Position numbers and translations under genes: made by a program. Under the pieces are notes generated by a model. The model did no database searches. It was not told the origin of the DNA and saw only the letters and a program-made list of their open reading frames with translations. From Papaver somniferum (taxonomy: Eukaryota; Streptophyta; Magnoliopsida; Ranunculales; Papaveraceae), in the NCBI RefSeq assembly GCF_003573695.1, contig NC_039361.1:100938279-101002278 (forward strand): a stretch of 64,000 nt of DNA, given 5' to 3'. Positions 46,375-56,660 of this stretch are shown piece after piece (within the stretch, counting starts at the first letter, position 1; each line of letters starts with the position of its first letter).

Positions 46375-47620
46375 TAGTAGAAGTAAGATCAGAACAAGCA
46401 ACTACGGAGAAAATAGTTGGTCTGGCTTCACAATCCCAATGAAGTCTTTAAGTCTTTAACCTACAGGGTTTCGTGAAAAACCTAAGGTTAAAGGATAATC
46501 GACTCTAGTCGCAACTAGTATCACACATGAGGTGTGGGTATTAGGTTTCCCAATTGCTAGAGTTTTCCCTTATATAGTTTTCAAATTAGGGTTTGCAATC
46601 TTAGTTACCTTGGTAACAAAGCATTCAATATTCACCGTTAGATGAAAACCTGATTAGATTCAAGCTAATATCTTCCAACCGTTAAATCTAACTTAGCTTG
46701 TTATACACAAATGAAATGTACCTTCATTTAGGTTTGAGTAACCGTACCTAAACGTGTACACTATGTTGTCTCAACGGTAGTTAACCAAAGTTAGCTATAT
46801 GAACACTCACATATCAACCTTATTCATCTTAACAACAACTAGTTCAAATGACTCAAATGAAACTAGTTATACAGTTGTTCAACTGCTATATTCTCATAGA
46901 AGTACAAAAGAACACAATTGAAGCAAAATCGGTTTGATTCACTCGAATCAATTTATGAACATTATAGCCACGGTTTGCAAAGAATGCGTTCCTTATTATA
47001 TAATTGTTTTAGTTCATGAACAAACCGATTTTAGAACTTTAACCACTCAAGTATGCAAACGGGTAAGCATACTTAATGTAGCGTATGCAAATGGGTACGC
47101 ATACTTCCAAACACAGCAGAAATTTCCGGACCCAAACCCTTCGCCAGTACACGTACGAGTATGTGTACTTAAGTACTCGGAATTGCACAACTGACAGGTA
47201 CGCATACGGTATGCATACTATAGTTCCTGTCATGGATCACATACATGCAAGAATGCATACTATGTTTATAGTCCAATAATGGATAAGTGTTCTAAACTCT
47301 ATTTCAATCATTGAAACTTTCTTAGCGGATGAAAATATCCGTTTTCAGACATTATTAGCATCAAAGAAATTTTCAAGTTATTGAAATAATCATAACGAAG
47401 CATTTCAAGTCTACACCAAATGATTGTATCACACAAACCATGTAAGATGTTACTCGGCGATTTTCACATGATCATCTTTTGAATTTCGTCAAGAATATAA
47501 GATGAACTTGGTTGAAGCGAAAGCTTACCAACACATATTTCGTGAAATATGTAAGCGAGTTAAACTCAGCTCGAAATCTCAAATGTGCATAATCGAATAC
47601 TATATAGTAATATGATACCA
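46375..47620 (-). repeat. Copia A/B-family LTR fragment, reversed
   Basis: The reverse complement follows the A/B LTR from about its 300th base (GAGTTTAACTCGCTTACAT) through the GTACGCATACC-type U3 repeats (about 47045-47225), a TATATAAG box near 46572, and CTTTAACCTTAGG, stopping near 46375. Both LTR termini are missing. At 47620 it abuts a gypsy gag reading frame. Confidence 0.85.
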
Positions 47621-48079
47621 CTCTTTGTCTTTCGCATCGACAGAGAAGTGAAACAAACGTAACCTAAGCACATCTTTGGAGACATTCAGATAGTTCATTG
47701 TGTCAAAAATCATTTCAAAGTCTCTTATGTTGGTATACGGGTTCTCATTCTCTAACCCTCTAAAGGTACGAAGCATGCCAATAGTCTCAGGTCTAATAAC
47801 AAACTGGACCGTAGAAGCTAGTAGAACTACACCTTGATCATGCAATACTCTAGACGAGTTGAAACAATCCCTAAAGGTTTTTACTGTTACCTCAACATCC
47901 TTTTCCTCAACCATTTTGGCAAAAATAGAAGTATTAAGGATATTTTCCTCACCGTGAGAAGAACGTACAATAATAGGACTTTCTAGATTAAGGTAGTCAA
48001 GATTCTTGTTTCCTAAAATATCACTTCTAGGTTTTTCACGCATAAACTGTCCTAGAGCGTCTCTCTTACGTTCTGGCAT
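47621..48079 (-). pseudogene. gag: Athila/Tat-like gypsy gag, N-terminal part only
   Basis: The minus-strand frame starts MPERKRDALGQFMREKPR (an upstream Met at 48106 is also possible). Its C-terminal part holds PETIGMLRTFRGLENENPYT, then IRDFEMIFDTMNY and DVLRLRLFHFSVDAKDKEW, the start of the retrotransposon gag (capsid) domain of Ty3/gypsy elements of the Athila/Tat group. About 150 residues remain. The domain is cut at about 47620, just where the conserved Trp of the capsid motif is passed, by the reversed copia LTR fragment. No pol remains in the window. Only the family assignment is firm. Confidence 0.8.
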
Positions 48080-48588
48080 ACAAGAATTCAACCAAAAACT
48101 GCGCACATGAAAATGCTGGGCTAACTAATTTAGGTAGGCTTGGGTTACCACAGCAAAATATACCGAAAGGTACGAGGCTGAGGTTTGTGGTGTTTCGGAT
48201 GATAACGCCCAGAGGTTTTACCGTACTAAACCACTTGTTTTCCTAAAATCAGTGCCGGGCGAATATGCAATTGGTGTGTGCAAGTGTATTTTTTTTACAA
48301 TAAATAAAATACTAAAAAATAAACAAACAAATAAAAGAAAATTACAAGTCCAAAATAAGAAATAAAGAAACTAACAAAAATAAAAAGTTCAAATAAAATA
48401 ATATCTTCGGTTTCCTCCTTTTTTTTTGGCAAGTTCAACTTTCCACCTTTAGCTTTGAGTTAATCCTGCACAACAAAAATAAAAATACCAAAGACGTAAA
48501 ATACAACAAAAAAAAACTAAGAAACTAAATAAATATATACAAAACCTAAAAAAAAAATGCAAAACCTAAAACCTAAACCTAAATACAA
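48080..48588 (-). other. Gypsy leader
   Basis: Non-coding sequence between primer site and gag on the minus strand, with poly-A/AAACCTAA-rich stretches near 48480-48585. This is the usual arrangement of a gypsy 5' leader. Confidence 0.55.
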
Positions 48589-48607
48589 GTCCGCGTCGGC
48601 GACGCCA
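48589..48607 (-). other. Primer-binding site of the second gypsy element
   Basis: Minus strand TGGCGTCGCCGACGCGGAC, five bases inside the LTR end. It resembles the TGGCGCCGTTGCCGGGGAC-type site of Athila/Tat elements, with several differences. Confidence 0.65.
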
Positions 48608-48612
48608 AAAAC

Positions 48613-50017
48613 TGATGTAGTTTTTACAGTGGTAAGAAAAAGTATCGGTCGCTCGGACGTGTAAATATTGGATATTAGAATTTATAAAAATAGCTAGTAA
48701 ATAAACGAAAGTTGATAACAATATTATGAGAGACTAGGACTCGGGATTCCACCATTAATCACAATCAATTGGTTCAAATAATGATTCATAACAAATTTTA
48801 GTTCTTTTGTAGACTCTTATTCTTTACCAAAGTAGATTTTATAAAGAATTAGATGTAAATCATAAGCATAGTGCATTAAGAGTTCTTATACTAAGCATAC
48901 ACTATCAAACAAAATCACAACTAATCAGTAAAAATCATAAATCCATTTAAATCAATTATAGTTACCCATCAAATGTGAAATATGGCTTCCTCCGTTGTCC
49001 CAGTGACGGGGTTTAGCTCGTGATGTCGAAAACACGCTCAAAAGGTGTTTATATTGAGAAATAATATTATGCAGCGAGCATCTGTTACAGAGAATACCCT
49101 AACAGAATTCATTGTTGCGAAACAGTTACAAAGGTATTGAATTTTGAAAGAATAGCTAACGGTTTTTGCGACTATCTCTAAGTGATGTTCTCTGGTTCCT
49201 CTTCTTCCTTCTCTGCTGCGATGAATAACGCCTCTGCAACCTTTGTTCTTGCTCTGCAACTACCCCAAACTATCCCAAAGTCTCGACTATTCCTCGACAA
49301 CTCCCAGAACCTCTATTTATGCACTGCAGGTGATTGTATTCCATAAATATGTTTCTTTTCCTTCACTGCAAGCTACCGATACAAATATCTCCTTCTTTCC
49401 ATTTTTATCTCACGCCGTGTCAATAATCGAGTCATGGCTGTTCAAGAATCTTCTAAGGATGGAAACAAATCTAATAGGAAATATTATCTTCCCTTTTGTC
49501 CGCAAATAACTTCCAAATTTAGAACAGCAAACCCGATATCTTCTTAATACCCTGTTTCCATCCAAATCTGTGTATATCTCGTTTCCTTCGACTCCAAGCC
49601 AACTAGAACCCCTGTTTAGTAAAAACAGACCCAAACAAAACTTTACCCACGAGCAAATCCGAGAACAACTAATCCAAATTCACATTAGGGAGTTCGCAGG
49701 TGAATATTATTGAAACTGATTCTTCCCGCCTCTGTTTTGATAAAACTCGATGATACTTCCTTTTCTTTCGAACCAAAACACCTTACCTCCCCTGTTTAGT
49801 GATGACAGGCCCATACCAGTCCTTATCCATGAAAAACTCTGAGTAATTCTCGCCTAAATTCTTCCCAGCAGATTACGTATGTTCATACCAAATTTCCCGC
49901 CTTTTTACATATTTGAAAATGAAAAGAAAAGCCCCCTATCCCTGATGGGGTGTGAATAGCACTTTGGGTGCAAATAGTAGATATGGGGTGCAAATAACGG
50001 TAGGGTACTCCTTATCA
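48613..50017 (-). repeat. LTR of the second gypsy element
   Basis: Plus-strand start TGATGTAG beside the primer site; the end is placed at ...CCTTATCA (50017), giving matching TGAT/ATCA termini and a length of about 1.4 kb, typical for this group. A CATAAATAG box on the minus strand (about 49313-49321) is the best promoter candidate. The right boundary is inferred from the terminal bases only. Confidence 0.55.
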
Positions 50018-50163
50018 ACTGTGTGCCCTTTATCCATTTGAGGAATGTCTTCAGTAATTTTCTCAGGAGAGTCCAAATACCACTTTTCGAGCCAATTTCT
50101 CCTTAAAAGCTTATTTCTTCAAAAACACCTACAAAGACATAAAATACCGATATAAGTACAAAA
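50018..50163 (+). other. Short region upstream of PMD gene
   Basis: 146 bp between the gypsy LTR and the PMD start codon. No clear TATA box. It would hold the 5' leader of the PMD gene unless the gypsy insertion removed the promoter. Confidence 0.4.
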
Positions 50164-50748
50164 ATGAGTACTAACAATATGGGTAATCGAGGTCAAAATA
50201 GACACATAAATGCGTATGTCACACGAGCTATTCAAGCAGCTGGATATTTGTCGGTTTACCATGATGTGAGAGGTATAGTAGCTTTGCTCGCTCGTTGGTG
50301 TGTTCCTACTCATACTTTCATATGCAGGTGGGGAGAATTTACCATCACTTTAGAGGATGTGGTTTCTTTATTGCATCTTCCCGTTACGGGTAATTTTCCT
50401 GCAGCACTTTCGGCAGATGAGAATGCAATTCTGATGTCTTGACAGCTACGATGCATGATATTAACAAATTATCCAGCAAGTCTTGTTATGCTCAATGGTT
50501 GAAGCATTGGTTGCCGAGAGATGGAACTCCTGAAAGACCTGTGGGTGGCATATTAAACATTGCTGCTTTCTTGTGCCTGTGGTTCTCTAGAGATGTATTT
50601 GAAGATAATGTAAACTTGCTGAATCCATTCGTGATTCCTTTTGCCATTAAGATAGCTCAAGGTGAGAAACTTCTCGTTGGTAGTCTGCTCCGGGGTTCAC
50701 TATTCTCCAATTTAGATTCCTTGGTCGTGGATTCCTGTGTTTCCAATG
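50164..50748 (+). pseudogene. Plant mobile domain (PMD) gene, 5' part, frameshifted
   Basis: The ATG at 50164 starts MSTNNMGNRGQNRHINAYV. The frame then reads LARWCVPTHTF, WGEFTITLEDVVSLLHLPV, the signature of the plant mobile domain (PF10536; MAIN/MAIL-like proteins and transposon-borne relatives, implicated in silencing and genome stability). The frame ends at a TGA (50440-50442). The next part of the domain (YAQWLKHWLP, then AAFLCLWFSRDVF and NPFVIPFAIKIAQGEKL) continues in another frame from 50439, so there is a one-step frameshift near 50438. The sequence is then interrupted at 50748 by solo LTR E. Because introns follow in the 3' part, this looks like a host-type gene rather than a transposon ORF. 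Not functional as it stands. Confidence 0.88.
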
Positions 50749-50891
50749 TTTTAGAGCATTGCTCGGTCGAACTCGCATGCGTTTCTATCTCAAGCATGTT
50801 TGTCAATGTTAGTGATCAAAACTATAAGTCTTGATTTCTAGCCTATTTATAGATGTCTCGGACTAGGACATAGATAGTGTAGTTGAGCTTA

Positions 50892-53337
50892 TGAAAAAGC
50901 GGGGGTCTAACAACACCACCCAATATTTCGCTTAGCAATCTGTATGGACTAACTCCAAAATACTTTGCTAGAGAATCAACTAGACAGTCAGACTCAATCT
51001 AGATAAAAGTATCTCAATTAGTTAATATATCTCTCTTGTTTTTCATATTACTCAAGCTAATAGAAATCAGCGAGTCCTAATCAAACACAATGAATAATTG
51101 GACGGTACCAAAGACCAATTTCCAAGGATCAATCAATATCAATCAATAACCAAAGGTCGGATTTCCAATTGATGATCACAAGTGCACAACCTGTATTATT
51201 TAAATTATATAACAAATATAATGCGGAAATAGAAATAACACAGACACCAGAATTTTGTCAACGAGGAAAACGCAAATGCAGAAAAACCCCGGGACCTAGT
51301 CCAGATTGAATACACACTGTATTAAGCCACTACATACATTAGCCTACTCAAAGCTAACTTCGGACTGGACTGTAGTTGAACCCCAATCAGTCTCCCACTG
51401 ATCCAAGGTACGGTTGTACTCCCTACGCCTCTGATCCCAGCAGGACACCGCGCACTTGATTCCCTTAGCTGATCTCACCCACAACTAAGAGTTGCTGCAA
51501 TCCAAAATCGCATACTTTATAATAAACAAATCTCTCTCACACAGAAAAGTATATCAAAGGATAAATCTGTATCCCACAGAAGAATCCTAGGTTTTTGTTC
51601 CGTCTTATGATATGAAATCAAGGTGAACAGGAACCAATTGATAATCCGGTCTTATATTCCCGGAGAACAACCTAGATTAATCAATCACCTCACAACAGTA
51701 TTACTTGTATAAACAAGAGGACATCGAGGAATCACAAACAGTGAGACGAAGATATTTGTGACTTCTTTATCTTGCCTATCGGAGAACTCTCACGATCTCA
51801 AGCCAATCAATAAGATTGTACTTGTACGATAGAAGATGAAAGATCAGATCACACAAATACGATAAAAGTAGTATCGGTTTGGATTCACAATCCCAATGAA
51901 GTCTTTAAGTCGATAACCTGGTTTTAGAGAATAAAACCAAAGGTTAGAGGAGAATCGACTCTAGCAAGCGCACTAGTATCACACAGACGCGTGGGGATTA
52001 TTTTTCCCAATGCTAGATATCTCCTTTATATAGTCTTCAAATCAGGATTTTTCCTTAGGTACAAAGCAATCAATGTTCACCGTTAGATGAAAACTGATTT
52101 AGATTCAAGCTAATATTTTTCAACCGTTAGATCGAAAACTTAGCTTTTCATACACACTTGAGATATACGTTTGCTGGGTTTGTGAAAATCGTGCCCAAAC
52201 GTGTACGTGTATGTTGGTTCAACATAGTAACCCAAAAGGTTAACCATATTAGCATTTCATATTAACCTTGTTATTCTTCTTCACCATAACTAGTTCAATT
52301 GACTCAAATGAACTAGTTAGAGAGTTGTTCAATTGCTATGAGATATAATGTAACTACACCAGACACAATTGAAACAAAGATGATTCAATTCGATTGAACC
52401 AGCTCATGAACTTTATAGTCACGGTTTGCATAATGCATTCCTTAGTAATTTAAGTTTCATGTTCAGAACACATCTTTAGATCATAACCCACTCAAGTACG
52501 CAAACAAGTTCGCGGACTTAAGGCAACCGACAAAGTTTTCCAAACTCGGCAGAAAATCTTAGCAAAGAGACTTCCTCCAGATCGCGGACTAAACACGCAA
52601 ACGAGTTTATGGAAATCCTAGCAGAAATTATCGGTAAGAGAACTTCCGTCAGTTCGCGGACTGAGTTCGAAAACTGAGTTCGCGGACTTGGCAAAGCCAA
52701 TTCCTCCGGTTTCTCTCAATCAACAAAGTTCGCAAACTTTGGATTAAGGAATAGGACTTATGCACATATGTGTTACCACACAATGCATATAACCATCATT
52801 GGTTATATAGACCTAAACTCTCATTCCAACCATTACAACATTCGTAGAGGACGTTATATAGTTGTTACACTATTTCTCGTCAAAGCGATTATCAAAGTGA
52901 TTGAAACATTATGACTTTCGTCACTAGGTGAAGAAAAACCCGATCAAAGCGAAACGCTTTACCAACACATGATTTCGAGATATAGATAAGAAGAGTATAC
53001 TCAACTCGAAATATCAAATGTGTATGATCCAGTCTATATAGCATACGACTTTTGTCTCATAAGAAGTAGGAGATAGAATAGATAGACTTTTGAGTGATAG
53101 ATAAGTTCAAGTCTCCACATACCTTTTTGTTGATGAAGTTCCACGGTTCCTTGAGTAGATCTTCGTCGTTGTATGATGAATCGCCATGAAGTCCTTGAGT
53201 TCAACTACACTTTTCTATCATAGTCCGAGACTTAGCTATGTAGACTAGAAATCAAGACTCATAGTTTTGATCACTAACATTGACAAACATGCTTGATATA
53301 GCATCGCATGCGAGGTCGATCGAGCTATGCTCTAAAA
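50892..53337 (-). repeat. 3' LTR of element D
   Basis: Plus-strand TGAAAAAGCGGGGG to GAGCTATGCTCTAAAA, 2446 bp. On the minus strand it begins TTTTAGAGCA, so the usual leading TG has become TT in both D LTRs and in E. The minus-strand TATA box TATATAAAG is at 52024-52032. GTTCGCGGACT-type U3 repeats lie at about 52500-52740. Confidence 0.9.
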
Positions 53338-53349
53338 ATCTCCCCCTTT
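53338..53349 (-). other. Polypurine tract, element D
   Basis: Minus strand AAAGGGGGAGAT directly before the 3' LTR, preceded by AAAATTGAC as in B and C. Confidence 0.85.
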
Positions 53350-54188
53350 GTCAATTTTAGTGACAAAACTATTAATACATATGGAACACAAAAAAGATAA
53401 ACTTTAGTGGCTCTTATTCCATAGTCTAATCTTTAACGTTCCCTGAAATATTCGTCCTTCCAAGTATTCCAATGATCCCAAAGGTTGTAAGTTTAGCATC
53501 ACCGTTGTTGAAGATCCGTAGCTATAACAATGAGAGAAATCGAGATTCTCGATCATCATTATACAGTGACATAGTATTATTATGTAACATCAAAGTCCAA
53601 TTGCGTCACGATTTTAACAATAATACTACGGTGATATGTATCACTCTCCCTTAGTCAATACTCCATCTCACATGGAAACCACTCCCATTTACACAATGAT
53701 CCGAAAACCATATGTATATGTAGTAGAACTACATATTAATTCTCCCCCTTTTTGTCAATAAAATTGGCAAAGGTACAAGAACGGTATCCTAATGAAATTT
53801 CCGAGAAGAGACGTTTCATGGACTAAAAGAAAAAAATACATACCAACTTAATTTAGATGCAATCATAAAGCCGAAGCTAAATTAATTCATCAAGGAGTTT
53901 TAAGATACAAGGTAACCCCTATAAAATTCCACAGCCGCACACCCTGCAAGATATTACCATTAAGCACAAGTTCAAAAGAACTCTCCCCCATTTGATGTCA
54001 TTCCCGAAAGAACAACAAGAGCGACCTTAATTTCGAAAGACAAGAAGGATTTTGAAGCACTAAAGAGATACTAAAAAGATAACAACAACAATCCTACAGA
54101 AACTGAACCGGAAAGTACCTACTGGAGTTTCAGACTCAATTTCCCAAAATATAAGGATAAGCATAGGGGCAAGAGTCATCGAAACGGT
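53350..54188 (-). other. Element D 3' non-coding region
   Basis: Between RNase H and the polypurine tract. Additional purine tracts on the minus strand near 53741-53756 and 53644-53652. No ORF2 equivalent was found here. Confidence 0.6.
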
Positions 54189-56153
54189 TTAATGAACCAA
54201 AACAACACCAACAGACTGCCGCAAGTGTTGAAAAGTTGCAATGTCTAAGGGTTTGGTGAGAATATCAGCCAATTGTTGTTCGGAAGGCACAAATTCCATA
54301 CCAATGATACCATTTTCATGAAGATCACGAATAAAATGGTACCTTATGTCAATGTGCTTTGTTCTTGAGTGCTCAACAGGATTCTCAGTAATTCGAATCG
54401 CACTGGAGTTATCACAAAAGATCTTCATTATTCCAGTATCAACTCCATAGTCAGCAAGCATTTGTTTCATCCATAGGAGTTGAGTACAACATGATTCGGC
54501 AACAATATATTATACTTCACATGTAGACAGGGATTGAGAGTTTTGCTTCTTGTTATGCCACGCTACAAGATTGAGACCCACATAGTAGAAGCCCCCTGAT
54601 GTACTTTTTCTGTCTTCTACACATCTTGCCCAATCAGCATCAGAATAAGCAGAAAGGTCAGTGTTAGTATCAAAAGTGTACGAGAGACCATACCCAATAA
54701 TGTGATTTATATATCGTATGATTCTTTTTGCAGCTGCAAGATGAGATTCTTTTGGATCCGCCTGAAACCTGGCACAACAACCAACGCTGAAAGAAATATT
54801 AGGTCTAGTAGCTGTAAGATATAAGAGGCTACCTATAATGGATCGATATAGTTTTTGATCCACTTTTGCTTCTTTCTCATCCCTGTGCAATTTACCAGTA
54901 GTAGGTATGAGAGTCAACTTAAGAGACGACTTATCCAGACCGAATCTTGACACAAGATTACGTGCGTACTTCTCTTGGGATAAGTGAATTCCCTCCTTAT
55001 GTTGTTGAATCTGTAATCCTAAGAAGAATTTTAATTCACCAACATTTCTCATTTGAAAATCTTTAGCTAGAGAGACTTGAAAGTCTTTTGCGAATTTTTC
55101 AGAAGTTGATCCATAGATGATATCATCTACATAGATTTGAGCAATGACAACATCTTTCCCACTCCATTTGGTAAACAATGTTTTATCATCTCCTCCTCTT
55201 GAAAATCCTTTTCTAATAAGAGAGGTAGTAAGTTTCTGAAAATAGGCTCTTGGTGCTTGCTTCAATCCATATAACGCCTTTTTGAGCTTCAACACATGAT
55301 CTGGGAAATCAGGATTTTATAATCCATGAGGTTGAGCGACATAAACTTCCTCTTTTAAAATTTCATTCAGGAACACTGATTTTATGTCCATCTGAAACAA
55401 CTTAACCTTGAGAAAGCAGGCATGGGCTAATAAAAGTCGAATGGACTCAAGACGTGCCACAGGTGCAAAGGTTTCCTCAAAATCGATTCATTCAATCTGT
55501 GAATATCCTTGAGAGACAAGTCTAGCTTTATTTCTGAAAATTGTACCAAATTCATCAGACTTGTTCTTAAATATCCATTTGGTACCGACAATATTGACAT
55601 TTGGAGGACAAGGCACACGTTCCCAGACATCTTGTCTTTCAAATTGATTTAACTCTTCATGCATTGCATTTACCCAAAAGGGATCTTTCAGAGCTTCACC
55701 AATATTCCTTGGTTCCACCTGCGAAAGATAACAACCAAAATTGCATATATATTGAAGTTGACCCCTTTTTTTGGTTGTAGAATCCCTTCCCTCAATGATA
55801 CTGTTGGGGTCATGATTCCTTTGAACCCATAGATGCCATGGAGGGACACGTTCTTGTTCATCAGGAATGGCTTGATCAGTGCTCTTCTCCTCGTCACTAG
55901 AAAGAAGATTAGCAGTCATACCTTTAACGTATACCACATCATGGATTTCTGGAAAACCGGGTATCTTGATCGTTCCCTTTTCGCTAATGTAGCAACAACT
56001 TCCATCTCCGAATATTACATGACCTCATTCATAGTCAACAGACGAAACAAACCATGTGAGGTCTCCTGTTATATGTCGACTGCATCCACTATCAAGAAAC
56101 CATTGAAAGGGAGATGTAGATCTTAAAGCAAAGGCACCCATACTACTAGTACT
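54189..56153 (-). pseudogene. pol: Copia pol: protease, reverse transcriptase, RNase H; integrase deleted
   Basis: One minus-strand frame with about four in-frame stops. From the N-terminus: the protease active site WFLDSGCSRHITGD (about 56095), then VYVKGMTANLLS (about 55920), where the sequence jumps straight to an acidic linker (SDEEKSTDQ) that normally lies after integrase. The gag-pre-integrase and integrase domains are therefore missing, yet the frame is kept. Next come the reverse transcriptase (NQFERQDVWERVP, GTKWIFKNK, ARLVSQGYSQIE, KALYGLKQAPR) with the catalytic YVDDI motif (about 55130), and RNase H (DADWARCVEDRKSTSGG, then FCDNSSAIRITENP, HSRTKHIDIRYHFIRD). Stops lie near 56024, at 55485-55487, near 55319 and near 54507. 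It would copy element RNA into DNA if intact; this copy is dead. Confidence 0.93.
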
Positions 56154-56229
56154 TCTCTATTTAGAGTTTCCTAGTAGAGTTTTATGAACTTTTATAGAAT
56201 CATACAATTGTTTAGCTTTCTTACAAAAA

Positions 56230-56595
56230 TTACTTGCGACTCTTTTGAAAAGACATACATGCTTGCTGTATATGATCGGATGGATCACAACATGAGCCTA
56301 TGCTTTGAATATTGTCTGAATGGTTCCTTGTCATATCAGTTTTCTCAACATCTTGTCGTTGATTACTATCTGACTTATGAATTTTCTTGAGAGATGAACA
56401 ACTGAGATTTTTCAAATTCTCAAAGGGAGTATTTCCAGATATCAAATAGTTAAGAACTGCAATTTCTGCAACAAGACCATAGTTGATCCGGGTTTGTTCA
56501 TCCAACCCTTTGTGAAGAGACACCAGTTTGTCAGACCTTTTCTTGCGGTTGTTTTTTAAACCTGGTGAAGCGTCAATTGAGACTTTATGGTCCAT
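56230..56595 (-). pseudogene. Element D gag remnant
   Basis: The ATG at 56595 lies 63 bases after the primer site, the same spacing as A and B ORF1. The 121-codon frame is hydrophilic and includes CCDPSDHIQQACMSF (about 56250-56300), a CX2CX4HX4C zinc knuckle whose first cysteine is changed. The capsid part is missing or unrecognisable. It lies just upstream of the protease frame, so D appears to have lost most of gag as well as integrase. Confidence 0.6.
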
Positions 56596-56646
56596 ATAGT
56601 CAGATCGCTACAAAGACAGACTGATGAGGTCTTAGTGTGTTTGCCA

Positions 56647-56658
56647 GCTCTGTTACCA
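56647..56658 (-). other. Primer-binding site, element D
   Basis: Minus strand TGGTAACAGAGC, one base different from the tRNA-Met copia site, two bases inside the 5' LTR. Confidence 0.8.
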
Positions 56659-56660
56659 AT

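Noticed and set aside
55833..56126. Plus-strand frame of 97 residues
   Set aside because: Antisense to the protease region of element D.
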